Notes: a model not told the origin generated them from the sequence alone. DNA of 31,426 nt from CAZRHH01 sp964599885 (GCA_964599885.1 CAZRHH010000031.1:1-31426); one strand, 5' to 3'. Shown: positions 1 through 6,154, counted from the first letter of the stretch. Numbers and translations: made by a program.

Positions 1-44
1 CTACCGATTATGAGCCGGTTGCTCTGCCCCTGAGCTACGCTGCC
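1..44 (-). tRNA. tRNA-Met or tRNA-Ile2 (anticodon CAU), partial
   Basis: Only the 5' half lies in the window; the 3' half runs off the left edge. On the minus strand the acceptor strand is GGCAGCG, followed by TA, a D-arm with GCTC and GAGC stems, and an anticodon stem ACCGG/TCGGT enclosing the loop CTCATAA. The anticodon is therefore CAU. The first base is G in a normal-looking acceptor, so an elongator Met or lysidine-modified Ile tRNA fits better than the initiator, but the T-arm that would help is not visible. Confidence 0.85.
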
Positions 45-75
45 TCGTCTCCGGGTGTGTCGCGCGGTGAGGAAA

Positions 76-151
76 TGGTGCGCTTGGCGGGACTCGAACC
101 CACGACCTCTGCCTCCGCAGGGCAGCGCTCTATCCACTGAGCTACAAGCGC
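76..151 (-). tRNA. tRNA-Arg, anticodon GCG, CCA encoded
   Basis: A full cloverleaf can be drawn on the minus strand: acceptor GCGCTTG/CAAGCGC, D-stem GCTC/GAGC with an A in the D-loop at the usual Arg identity position, anticodon stem CTGCC/GGCAG around loop CTGCGGA, T-loop TTCGAAT, discriminator A, and encoded CCA at 76-78. The loop reads C-U-GCG-G-A, so the anticodon is GCG, decoding CGC. Most bacteria read CGU/CGC/CGA with an ACG anticodon edited to ICG, so G34 is worth a check. Confidence 0.93.
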
Positions 152-234
152 ATGCACCGTTCCGCACGCGTCGCGACACGATGTCGGCTAGGAAACTGTA
201 CTACATCCGCTCGATCGGCAGAACCGCTCCCCCA

Positions 235-263
235 GCGACCCACGACCAGCGACACAGCGACTC
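235..263 (+). repeat. heptamer-period tandem repeat, GCGACCA type
   Basis: Four degenerate 7-nt units are visible between the Arg and Leu tRNA genes: GCGACCC, ACGACCA, GCGACAC, one extra A, then GCGACTC. The same unit, with one extra base before its last unit, occurs at 14917-14945. Confidence 0.6.
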
Positions 264-268
264 GATGT

Positions 269-354
269 TGGTGCCGAGGGCGGGATTTGAACCCGCACGC
301 CCTTGCGGACACTACGCCCTGAACGTAGCGCGTCTGCCGTTCCGCCACCTCGGC
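269..354 (-). tRNA. tRNA-Leu, anticodon CAG, CCA encoded
   Basis: Class II tRNA on the minus strand. The acceptor pairs are GCCGAGG/CCTCGGC, the anticodon stem is CTACG/CGTAG around TTCAGGG (anticodon CAG, codon CUG), and a long variable arm precedes the T-arm with TTCAAAT. CCA is encoded at 269-271. A candidate promoter lies upstream at 410-438. Confidence 0.96.
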
Positions 355-409
355 CGGTGGTGCGCGTCATCGAACCGCATCATCTGTGTCTGCGATCGCC
401 GCGCCGCGC

Positions 410-438
410 ATCTTACCAACTGCATCAGGAAACGGGAA
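410..438 (-). promoter_or_regulatory. candidate promoter of the minus-strand tRNA genes
   Basis: Read on the minus strand there is TTCCCG (433-438), a 17-nt spacer, then TAAGAT (410-415) inside TTGGTAAGAT. The tRNA-Leu 5' end follows about 50 nt after the predicted start. The promoter of the divergent tRNA-Val has the same TTCCCG, the same 17-nt spacing and the same TTGGTA context, which is the main support. Confidence 0.5.
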
Positions 439-450
439 ACTGAGGACGCC

Positions 451-476
451 GGTAGGGGCCCGCTTGCTGGGCCCCG
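451..476 (+). repeat. GTAG-headed hairpin (REP-like), copy 1
   Basis: GTAG leads into GGGGCCC (455-461), a 7-nt loop GCTTGCT, and GGGCCCC (469-475). A near copy lies at 10145-10169. The GTAG foot beside a short palindrome is the form known for REP elements mobilised by RAYT transposases. Confidence 0.65.
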
Positions 477-559
477 ATCGCAACGCGCACACGCGTCGAA
501 TTCATCGCACGCACACCCGTGGCGCGGTGCGACCCGCATCAAGCATCTCGTATCAACAT

Positions 560-587
560 CCCGCGTCCCGCTTCCCGCTTCCCGCGT
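560..587 (+). repeat. heptamer-period tandem repeat, CCCGCTT type
   Basis: Four consecutive 7-mers: CCCGCGT, CCCGCTT, CCCGCTT, CCCGCGT. Its last two units overlap the -35 region proposed for tRNA-Val. Two CCCGCTT units recur on the minus strand at 19319-19332. Confidence 0.65.
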
Positions 588-607
588 TCATCCTCGGTTG
601 GTAGAAT
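579..607 (+). promoter_or_regulatory. candidate promoter of tRNA-Val
   Basis: TTCCCG (579-584), a 17-nt spacer and TAGAAT (602-607) within TTGGTAGAAT. Transcription would begin about 5 nt before the tRNA 5' end at 619. It matches the minus-strand tRNA promoter at 410-438 in both boxes and spacing. Confidence 0.55.
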
Positions 608-618
608 GACGCGCTCTC

Positions 619-694
619 GGGCGGTTGGCTCAGCTGGTAGAGCGCTTCCTTCACACGGAAGAGGTCACAGGTTCGAGTCCTGTACCGCCCACCA
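619..694 (+). tRNA. tRNA-Val, anticodon CAC, CCA encoded
   Basis: Clear cloverleaf: acceptor GGGCGGT/ACCGCCC, D-stem GCTC/GAGC, anticodon stem CTTCC/GGAAG around TTCACAC (anticodon CAC, codon GUG), T-loop TTCGAGT, discriminator A and encoded CCA at 692-694. Confidence 0.96.
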
Positions 695-725
695 CTCCTG
701 ATCATTCAGGCGCCGCATACTGCGC

Positions 726-755
726 TTGCCGCCTCACCAATCCCGCACCTACACT
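726..755 (+). promoter_or_regulatory. candidate leaderless promoter for the lipoprotein gene
   Basis: TTGCCG (726-731), an 18-nt spacer and TACACT (750-755). Only 7 nt separate the -10 box from the ATG at 763, so the transcript should begin at or next to the start codon. No Shine-Dalgarno sequence is present. Confidence 0.5.
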
Positions 756-762
756 GCCTCCG

Positions 763-1365
763 ATGACGCGTCGCCACTCACTCGCCGCGCTCGCGCTGGT
801 CGCCGCTCTGCTGATCGCGGCGGCGTGCGGCGGCGACGGCGACGATAACGACGACGACACGACCCCTACCGCTCCCGCTGCCACCTCCACCACGGACGCC
901 GCGGAAACGCCCGATCCCGCTGAGGCGGGCATCATCCGCACGCTCGACCTCGAAGCGAACGCCGATGTGCAGACGGCGCTCACCGAGACCGGCGGGCGCT
1001 ACGTGCAGGACAACGTCATCTATGCCGACATCACGAACGACGGCATCGACGAAGCGGTCGTGCCGATCGCGTCGGGCGGCACGCTCGGTAACGTCGCGTT
1101 CGTCGTGCTGACGCCGGACGGCGCGGGCGCAGACACGCTCATCTCCGAGCAGCCGGAGGGGACCAACGGCATGGCGCTCCGCGTTGAGGACGGCGATCTC
1201 GTCGTGTCGGAGGCCGTGCCCGGCCCCGACGACCCATCGTGCTGTCCAAGCATGCTGCGCGAGACGACGTACGCCTGGAACGGCGCCGCGCTCGCGATCG
1301 TAGACGAAGTGACAATCCCGAACCCGGACGGAGGCATCAAGGGCACGCCCGTCGCCGCGGAATAA
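763..1365 (+). CDS. predicted lipoprotein of unknown function (200 aa)
   Basis: The protein begins with a basic n-region and a hydrophobic stretch, then a lipobox-like IAAAC, so Cys at about residue 21 should be lipidated after signal peptidase II cleavage. A low-complexity Asp/Thr/Pro linker follows (about residues 24-55). The rest (about 60-200) looks like a small beta-rich extracytoplasmic domain with the motif DPSCCPS and an AWNG...LAIVDE segment, reminiscent of LppP/LprE-like secreted proteins but not identifiable. The frame stays open upstream through the tRNA-Val gene; the start at 763 was chosen because it gives the signal peptide and sits 7 nt after a -10-like TACACT. The function is unknown. 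Confidence 0.82.
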   Translation: MTRRHSLAALALVAALLIAAACGGDGDDNDDDTTPTAPAATSTTDAAETPDPAEAGIIRTLDLEANADVQTALTETGGRYVQDNVIYADITNDGIDEAVVPIASGGTLGNVAFVVLTPDGAGADTLISEQPEGTNGMALRVEDGDLVVSEAVPGPDDPSCCPSMLRETTYAWNGAALAIVDEVTIPNPDGGIKGTPVAAE

Positions 1366-1396
1366 TCCTCCAGACAACACAAAAGGACGTGGCATC

Positions 1397-1864
1397 GTGT
1401 CGACACCCATCGGCCACACCATCATGGGCCTGGCGCTCGCCCGGCGGCTGGGCGTGCGGACGCCGCTCGGCATGGCGTCAGCGGTCGTGGCAGCCAGCTT
1501 TCCTGACACCGACGTCATCCTGGGCCTGGCGCTGCATCGCGATCCGTGGAAGCTGCATCGCAAGGCGACGCACACGTTCGGGTTCGCGACGCTTGCCGGC
1601 ATGGCGGCGGGCATGGCGGGCGCCGTCAGCGCCGGCAACGCCGACGGCCACCGCGACGTCTTCATGGATGCCATGGTGGGCGCCGCCATCTGCGCGTCGC
1701 ACGTCGTGCTCGATAACGCCCCCGTCCCGTACTTCCCGACGCGCGAGAACAAGGCCGGCCCGCACCTGCTGCGGAACACCGCTCTCAATTGGCTCATCGA
1801 CGGCATCGTCTACGGCGCGATCGCCTGGAAGCTCTGGCCGCGCGATCGGCTCGAACGGGCATAA
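1397..1864 (+). CDS. YdjM/DUF457-like membrane protein, predicted metal-dependent hydrolase (155 aa)
   Basis: The sequence opens with TPIGHTIMG and carries SFPDTDVILG, then HRKATHTF, then ASHVVLDNA. Spaced His and Asp residues between hydrophobic helices are typical of the YdjM/DUF457 family of membrane-bound putative metal-dependent hydrolases, whose substrate is generally unknown. Hydrophobic segments lie at roughly residues 8-45, 60-78 and 88-103. The GTG start at 1397 is preceded by AAAGGACG, a good ribosome-binding site. A hairpin with a T-run follows the stop codon (1881-1902). It sits 31 nt after the lipoprotein gene and may share its transcript. Confidence 0.75.
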   Translation: MSTPIGHTIMGLALARRLGVRTPLGMASAVVAASFPDTDVILGLALHRDPWKLHRKATHTFGFATLAGMAAGMAGAVSAGNADGHRDVFMDAMVGAAICASHVVLDNAPVPYFPTRENKAGPHLLRNTALNWLIDGIVYGAIAWKLWPRDRLERA

Positions 1865-1880
1865 CGCGGGCCGAAAAATG

Positions 1881-1902
1881 GGTACAGAATGTACCGTTTT
1901 TT
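1881..1902 (+). terminator. rho-independent terminator after the YdjM-like gene
   Basis: GGTACA, loop GAA and TGTACC form a 6-bp stem followed by G and six T residues (1897-1902). It lies 17 nt after the stop codon at 1864. Confidence 0.7.
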
Positions 1903-1905
1903 CTG

Positions 1906-1935
1906 TTGACACGATGGGTGCCACCGGATTAGTTT
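1906..1935 (+). promoter_or_regulatory. candidate promoter of a small RNA
   Basis: Consensus TTGACA (1906-1911), an 18-nt spacer and TAGTTT (1930-1935). It starts right after the upstream terminator and is followed within about 90 nt by a second, strong terminator, which suggests a short independent transcript. Confidence 0.5.
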
Positions 1936-1941
1936 TGCGCT

Positions 1942-2028
1942 GTCGCTTAACGTAGGGCTGACGGAGAGCGGAACGTCTGCGAGGGCAGAAGGGCACGGCG
2001 CGCAAGCGTCCGTGCCCTTCGAGTTTTT
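1942..2028 (+). ncRNA. possible small RNA or short leader (about 87 nt)
   Basis: The segment between the promoter at 1906-1935 and the terminator at 1989-2028 has no convincing reading frame. A short hairpin can be drawn from GACG and CGTC around 1964-1982. It matches no riboswitch class I could recognise by eye. It could instead be an attenuator ahead of the OsmC gene, whose start codon lies 82 nt downstream. Confidence 0.4.
1989..2028 (+). terminator. strong rho-independent terminator
   Basis: AAGGGCACGG (1989-1998) pairs with CCGTGCCCTT (2010-2019). CGC/GCG extends the stem around a GCAA tetraloop with one bulged T. Five T residues follow at 2024-2028. Confidence 0.75.
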
Positions 2029-2109
2029 CACCGCACGGGGGTTCAGCGCGCTCCTCCGACTAGACTGAAGCCAATCGGTGGATGCAAGTCGAATCCCAGG
2101 AGAATCGCC

Positions 2110-2592
2110 ATGGCGGAGCGCGAAGCCCACCTCAGTCTCGTCGGTGACATGCAGTTTCGCGCCCGCACCGGCAGCGGTCACGACCTGCTGCTCGATGCCG
2201 GCGCCGATATCGGCGGACAGAACTCCGGACCATCACCCGTCGAAATGGTCCTCGTCGCGCTCGGTGGCTGCGGCGCCATGGACGTGATCTCGATCCTCCG
2301 CAAGATGCGCCAGGACGTCACGTCCTACGACGTGTCCGTCGTCGCCCAGCGAGCCGAAGAACACCCGAAAGTGTTCACGAGCATCACGATGACGCACGCA
2401 CTCGCGGGCGCTAGTCTGGAGCCAGATAACGTCCAGCGCGCCATCACGCTCTCGATGACCCGCTACTGCCCCGTGTTTGCGATGCTGTCGCCAACGGTGC
2501 CGGTACGCGTGCTGTACACGATCAGCGATGCGGCAGGTGGGGTAACGAGCACCGGCGACGTCACCTCGTCGGACAGCGTTGGCCGTGCGTAG
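2110..2592 (+). CDS. OsmC family protein (160 aa)
   Basis: OsmC/Ohr-fold proteins are cytoplasmic thiol peroxidases that reduce organic hydroperoxides; the wider family also has members of unclear substrate. The two signature positions are visible: Cys54 in VALGGCGAMDV after GPSPVEM, and Cys120 in TRYCPV. This matches the paired redox cysteines of the family and the spacing of the YhfA-like branch more than of classic Ohr. Length is normal. The ATG at 2110 follows AGGAGA at a good distance. A -10-like TAGACT about 50 nt upstream may mark its own promoter. Its neighbours are a mycothiol-synthase-like protein and a peroxiredoxin, so a peroxide or thiol-stress role is plausible. Confidence 0.88.
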   Translation: MAEREAHLSLVGDMQFRARTGSGHDLLLDAGADIGGQNSGPSPVEMVLVALGGCGAMDVISILRKMRQDVTSYDVSVVAQRAEEHPKVFTSITMTHALAGASLEPDNVQRAITLSMTRYCPVFAMLSPTVPVRVLYTISDAAGGVTSTGDVTSSDSVGRA

Positions 2593-2638
2593 GAGCACGG
2601 CCGCCTCTTGAGCCCGATAAGGAGGGGCCCCGACCGGT

Positions 2639-2667
2639 TTGCGAACGCAACCAGTTGCAAATACAAT
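2639..2667 (+). promoter_or_regulatory. candidate promoter of the MshD-like gene
   Basis: TTGCGA (2639-2644), a 17-nt spacer and TACAAT (2662-2667). Predicted transcription starts near 2674. This makes the open frame upstream non-coding and points to the ATG at 2723 as the real start. Confidence 0.55.
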
Positions 2668-2722
2668 AGAAACGCAGGACTATCATGCGGCGAACCTCGC
2701 CTGCCGATACTCCCTCGAACCT

Positions 2723-3670
2723 ATGCACCACATCGAAGTCGTCTCGCAGCTCGAGGGCCAGCACTTGGAACAGCTTCCAGAGCTGCTCGATGCCGCCGCG
2801 CACGCCGACGGCCACGAGCCCATCGGCGAGCACAAGTTCCTTCGCCTCCAGCGAGGCGAGGACCTCTCGGTCGCCATGCTCGCGTTCGAACACGGCGCCC
2901 TCGCCGGCTACGCCCACACCGTCACGTATGGCAGCGAGAGCGCGCGCCGCGTCTCCTGCGAGTTCGTCGTCCATCCAGGGCAGCGCCGCAAGGGCGTTGG
3001 GAAGCTGCTCCTCGAAAGCGCCATTGAGCACGCGCGGAGCCAGGCAGCCCGCAAGATCGATATCTGGGCGTACAACGATTCACCCGCCAGCGCCCGTATC
3101 GCCGGCCAGTTCGGCTTCGAGCCGACGCGTCGCCTGCTGCACCTGCACCGCCACGTCGGCGAGACGCCGCAGGCCGACACGCCCGCCGGCGCCACGCTGC
3201 GCGCCTTCCGTCCCGGTGCGGACGACGAAGCATGGCTGAAGCTCAACAACCGCATCTTCTCGGGCCATCCCGAGAACGGCTCCTGGACGATCGATGACCT
3301 GCACGCTCGCATGGCGCAGCCGTGGTTCCGCCCCGAAGACCTGCTGATGCTCGAAGTCGGCGGCCGTCTCGCCGGATTCTGCTGGGTGAAAATCGAGCAG
3401 CGCGACGAGCACCTCGTCGGCGAGATCTACGTGATTGGCACGGCGTCCGAGTTCCGCGGCATGGGGCTCGGCAAGTATCTGCTGGCCGAGGCGCTGCGCC
3501 ACATGCGCACACGCGGCACGCGCATCGCCGCGATCTACGTCGATGAGTCGAACACGTCGGCCGTCGCGCTGTACGACGCCGCCGGCTTCCACCACCACCA
3601 TGTCGACGTCTGCTACTCCCTCCGCCTCCCCGTCGAGGGTCGCCGCCCCCGCGCCGAAGCGGCCGCGTAG
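2723..3670 (+). CDS. double-GNAT acetyltransferase resembling mycothiol synthase MshD (315 aa)
   Basis: Two GNAT folds lie in tandem. The N-terminal one (about residues 1-145) contains the acetyl-CoA loop VHPGQRRKGVGKLLL, and the C-terminal one (about 155-305) contains SEFRGMGLGKYLL and the motif NTSAVALYDAAGF. The segment NNRIFSGHPENGSWT corresponds to a recognisable MshD stretch. MshD acetylates Cys-GlcN-Ins in the last step of mycothiol synthesis in the cytoplasm. The 315-aa length matches mycobacterial MshD. The start at 2723 is supported by the promoter just upstream; no good ribosome-binding site is seen. No other msh gene is in the window, so a different amine or thiol substrate is possible. 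Confidence 0.7.
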   Translation: MHHIEVVSQLEGQHLEQLPELLDAAAHADGHEPIGEHKFLRLQRGEDLSVAMLAFEHGALAGYAHTVTYGSESARRVSCEFVVHPGQRRKGVGKLLLESAIEHARSQAARKIDIWAYNDSPASARIAGQFGFEPTRRLLHLHRHVGETPQADTPAGATLRAFRPGADDEAWLKLNNRIFSGHPENGSWTIDDLHARMAQPWFRPEDLLMLEVGGRLAGFCWVKIEQRDEHLVGEIYVIGTASEFRGMGLGKYLLAEALRHMRTRGTRIAAIYVDESNTSAVALYDAAGFHHHHVDVCYSLRLPVEGRRPRAEAAA

Positions 3671-3734
3671 CGGCGCAACGCAAGTTCAGTGGCGCGCAAC
3701 ACCGGATAGCTCCGACATTGCGGCTAGCAGCATC

Positions 3735-3761
3735 GTAGGGACGAACCGTTAGGTCCGTCGC
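3735..3761 (+). repeat. GTAG-headed hairpin (REP-like), copy 2, imperfect
   Basis: GTAGG is followed by GACGAACC, loop GTTA, then GGTCCGTC. The 8-bp stem has a single A/C mismatch. The head and the first arm resemble the copy at 12992-13018. Confidence 0.5.
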
Positions 3762-3825
3762 GTTCGGCCAGCTCACCCCCACAACCCTGGCTCATCGCTC
3801 CGCTCCGCGATTGCCCCATCCTCCT

Positions 3826-3881
3826 AATCTGCGACATCTGTGGGCGAAAAACCTCCGCGCCTCTGTGCCTCTGTGGTGAAC
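3826..3881 (+). repeat. octamer-period element ending in CTCTGTGGTGAAC (copy A1)
   Basis: Degenerate units ATCTGCGA and ATCTGTGG precede CCTCTGTGC and CTCTGTGG, and the element ends in TGAAC. It lies 43 nt upstream of the peroxiredoxin start codon. Related copies are at 5674-5700, 13109-13136, 13141-13178 and 28859-28898. Confidence 0.6.
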
Positions 3882-3912
3882 CGTCCCCCTGTATCGCCAC
3901 GCCGCCATCGTC

Positions 3913-3918
3913 TACGCT
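3913..3918 (+). promoter_or_regulatory. -10-like box for leaderless bcp transcript
   Basis: TACGCT lies 6 nt before the ATG at 3925 and there is no Shine-Dalgarno sequence. The same hexamer stands 5-7 nt before the starts at 13206 and 21550. No convincing -35 box was found. Confidence 0.4.
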
Positions 3919-3924
3919 GGTCGC

Positions 3925-4401
3925 ATGCCAACGACACTTACCGAAGGCGACGCCGCGCCGCCGTTCGATCTCGAAACCGACCGCGGCGAGCGCGTTTCGC
4001 TCGACGCGCTGCGCGGCAAGTGGGCCGTCCTCTACTGGTATCCGAAGGACGACACGCGCGGCTGCACGACCGAAGCCTGCGAGATCCGCGACAACTGGCA
4101 ACTCCTCTCAGGCGAAGCCGAACTCTTCGGCGTCTCGCCCGACTCCGTGCAGTCGCACCAGAAGTTCCGCGACAAGTACGACCTGCCGTTCCCGCTGCTC
4201 GCCGACGACGAGCACACCGCGTCGGAAAGCTACGGTGTCTGGGGCAAGAAGAAGTTCATGGAGCACGAGTACATGGGCGTCGACCGCGCCACCTTCATCA
4301 TCGACCCGGATGGCAAACTCGCAAAGGTGTTCCCGAACGTGAAGCCCGCCGGCCACGCGCTCGAGATCCTCGAGTCGCTTCAACAGCTCAAGAGGAAGTA
4401 G
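3925..4401 (+). CDS. bcp: thioredoxin-dependent peroxiredoxin, Bcp/PrxQ type (158 aa)
   Basis: This reduces hydrogen peroxide and alkyl hydroperoxides in the cytoplasm using thioredoxin. The active-site region DDTRGCTTEACEIRD matches the Bcp pattern, with peroxidatic Cys47 and resolving Cys52 five residues later, the two-Cys arrangement of atypical PrxQ enzymes. The thioredoxin fold spans essentially the whole protein, and FIIDPDGKLAKVF is the usual late strand-turn motif. Length is normal. The GC-rich coding frame is continuous and the start is fixed by MPTTLTEGDAAP. It may be translated from a leaderless message. It follows the OsmC and MshD-like genes, so a shared oxidative-stress role is likely. 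Confidence 0.93.
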   Translation: MPTTLTEGDAAPPFDLETDRGERVSLDALRGKWAVLYWYPKDDTRGCTTEACEIRDNWQLLSGEAELFGVSPDSVQSHQKFRDKYDLPFPLLADDEHTASESYGVWGKKKFMEHEYMGVDRATFIIDPDGKLAKVFPNVKPAGHALEILESLQQLKRK

Positions 4402-4445
4402 CAACGCGACGCGACCTGCGTGCGTCGAGACCAGAGGAGACCACC

Positions 4446-4634
4446 ATGCCCCAGGGAAAATGCGCGTTCTGCGGCAACTTCGTCACCAGCGGCGGTACCC
4501 CGCTCGGCAAGCACTCCGTCGCCTGCTCAGCCTGCACCCCGCTCGCCGAAAAATGGCTCGCGAAGCACAACCCGCAGCCCGTCGCCGTCGGCGATGCAGC
4601 CGACACCCCGGCACCCGACGACAAGCCCGCCTAG
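4446..4634 (+). CDS. small zinc-ribbon-like protein of unknown function (62 aa)
   Basis: Two CxxC pairs (Cys6/Cys9 and Cys27/Cys30) frame a short basic segment, as expected for a single zinc ribbon or treble-clef knuckle. The C-terminal 20 residues are Pro/Ala/Asp-rich and probably disordered. A clear AGAGGAGA ribosome-binding site precedes the ATG. It lies 44 nt after the peroxiredoxin stop codon and is probably on the same transcript. Metal binding is inferred from the cysteines only; DNA, RNA or protein targets cannot be told apart. Confidence 0.7.
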   Translation: MPQGKCAFCGNFVTSGGTPLGKHSVACSACTPLAEKWLAKHNPQPVAVGDAADTPAPDDKPA

Positions 4635-4710
4635 CGTCGCACACTCACGGGCGGTGTTTCCGAACGGGCGACCTGACGCGGTTCGCTGAAGCCGACGCGC
4701 CCGCGGCTAT

Positions 4711-4731
4711 CGCCTTTAGCCCCAAAAGGCG
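4711..4731 (+). repeat. intergenic hairpin CGCCTTT/AAAGGCG
   Basis: A 7-bp stem with a 7-nt loop sits in the 265-nt gap after the zinc-ribbon gene, beside a second small inverted repeat GGCTA/TAGCC. It has no T-run on either side, so it is not a typical terminator. The rest of this gap shows nothing recognisable. Confidence 0.4.
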
Positions 4732-4899
4732 CCGGCCGGATCTTCGTCGAGTCGCGGATGAACGCCTCGATGTCGGCGGCCGTGCCTTTCCCCTCATGGC
4801 GCAGCCATCAACTATGCCGGTCACTCCAGTGGAGCGTCGAGCGTTCAGAAGTCGGGTTGGTAGTGGACGGGCAACCTTCCCGTAAGCGATGATTTGACG

Positions 4900-5574
4900 A
4901 TGCCAGCCGATCGAGAACTTCTGGCAACCGTCAAGAACGCGCGCCGGCGGCTGGGCGCGAGTGGGCCGCCGCGCCTCAGGTCAGAGGGTGACTTCGAGCG
5001 CGTGGCTCTCCCCAACCGGGACTGCGATGCTCTTCGCGACTTGCTTGTCGAAGCGCGGGCTCATGTGGTCATCGAGATCGGTCTGGCCTATGGCAGCTCG
5101 GCGCTGGCGATTGCGGAGGCCCTGGTATCGCAGAACCACCAGGACACAAAGCACGTGATCATCGACGCCTACCAGGACCGGTTCCAGAACGTTGGTTGGG
5201 AGGCGATCGTATCCGCAGGTCTCGGCGATCTTTGCACGCTCGTGGCCGAACGATCCCAGCTGGCGCTCCCGCGGCTGCTAACCGATGACGTAGTCGCCGA
5301 TGCTGCGTTCGTAGATGGCAGCCACACGTTCCACAACGTCTTCGTCGACCTGTACTTTCTGCGCGAGCTCGTTCGTCCAGGCGGACTGATCGTTCTCGAC
5401 GACTGTCAGTGGCCGTCGGTAGCCACCGCGGTGCGCTACTTCGAAGTCAACACCGGGTGGCAGTCCGAACCGATCAGCGCTCCAACCCGACTTAAGGCCC
5501 TCCGATTACCCGATCCTCGCATAGAGCCGGCCTTCGAGAACTTCAGGCCATTCGACATCGGTTCGACGCCTTAA
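4900..5574 (+). CDS. class I SAM-dependent methyltransferase, Methyltransf_24-like (224 aa)
   Basis: The Rossmann-like core is visible: VVIEIGLAYGSSALAI (motif I, SAM binding), VIIDAYQ (acidic end of strand 2), AAFVDGSHTFHNVFVDL, and GGLIVLDDCQWPSV. The FVDGSH...LDD pattern is typical of the Methyltransf_24 group, which acts on varied small molecules or sugars; the substrate here is unknown. Two starts are possible: TTG at 4894 and ATG at 4900; ATG was preferred. Neither has a good ribosome-binding site. The gene stands alone and looks slightly less GC-biased than its neighbours, which could hint at acquisition, but the impression is by eye only. Confidence 0.8.
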   Translation: MPADRELLATVKNARRRLGASGPPRLRSEGDFERVALPNRDCDALRDLLVEARAHVVIEIGLAYGSSALAIAEALVSQNHQDTKHVIIDAYQDRFQNVGWEAIVSAGLGDLCTLVAERSQLALPRLLTDDVVADAAFVDGSHTFHNVFVDLYFLRELVRPGGLIVLDDCQWPSVATAVRYFEVNTGWQSEPISAPTRLKALRLPDPRIEPAFENFRPFDIGSTP

Positions 5575-5673
5575 TGTGTCCAGCTTCCGGGCTGGCCTCA
5601 CGGCCCGCCGGGGTCACCCCCAGAAGATGCCTGCCGGACCTGTTCGACCGCACGCAGCAGCCCTGCCCGACCG

Positions 5674-5700
5674 CTGTGTCTCTGTGCCTCTGTGGTGAAC
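5674..5700 (+). repeat. octamer-period element ending in CTCTGTGGTGAAC (copy A2)
   Basis: CTGTGT, CTCTGTGC, CTCTGTGG and TGAAC follow each other. The copy lies between two converging genes and 10 nt from the stop of the GerW-like gene, so here it does not precede a start codon. Confidence 0.6.
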
Positions 5701-5710
5701 CGCTCGCGAC

Positions 5711-6154
5711 CTAACTCTTCTCGAGCGCCTGCCGCCGCGTCTTCGATGTCTCCCGCGCCACCGTGCGGACCGTCAGCGTGCCCCAGAAGATCGCCCATGC
5801 CGCGAACATCAGCCCCGCCATTGCGATCCGCGTCGTGTCGTGTACCGGCTTGATGACGACGTCGTCGCGCGTGATATCGATCACCGCCACCGGCGACGAC
5901 GATCCGCCGCCGCCGCCGCCGCCACCGCCGCCTTCGCCGACATCGCTCGCTCCCACGCCGAAGTCGTCGGGGTTCCCCTTCGCGCCGGTGCCGCCGCCGA
6001 ATCCCAGACCATACCCGAACGACACCCGCGCCACCGGGATCAGCGTGTGCCCCTCGCGCTCGATCGCCGTGCCGAAGCACGTTCCGGCGCCCACTTCGTC
6101 CGGGATCGTCCCGATTCGGCGGACCATTTCGTCGGTTGTTGCTGCGTAGTTCAT
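5711..6154 (-). CDS. GerW/YtfJ family protein with C-terminal membrane segment (147 aa)
   Basis: The N-terminal half carries the family core GTCFGTAIEREGHTLIPVA followed by SFGYGLGFGGG. In Bacillus the founding member GerW (YtfJ) is needed for spore germination, but homologues occur widely in non-sporulating phyla with unknown roles. A run of about ten glycines (residues 75-84) links to a VAVIDITRDDVVIKPV segment and one hydrophobic helix (about 110-128) that should anchor the protein. A GAGGAG ribosome-binding site precedes the ATG at 6154. The start overlaps the stop of the upstream 96-aa gene by 4 nt, so the two are probably translationally coupled. No spore genes are nearby. Confidence 0.82.
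   Translation of the reverse strand: MNYAATTDEMVRRIGTIPDEVGAGTCFGTAIEREGHTLIPVARVSFGYGLGFGGGTGAKGNPDDFGVGASDVGEGGGGGGGGGGSSSPVAVIDITRDDVVIKPVHDTTRIAMAGLMFAAWAIFWGTLTVRTVARETSKTRRQALEKS

Noticed and set aside
625..762. N-terminal extension of the lipoprotein frame
   Set aside because: The extension would begin inside the tRNA-Val gene and hide the signal peptide.
778..1806. 342-codon open frame on the minus strand opposite two genes
   Set aside because: Arg/Ala-rich shadow product without motifs, antiparallel to a lipoprotein and a YdjM-like gene with good starts.
4711..4731. Terminator after the zinc-ribbon gene
   Set aside because: Hairpin without a T-run and more than 70 nt after the stop codon.
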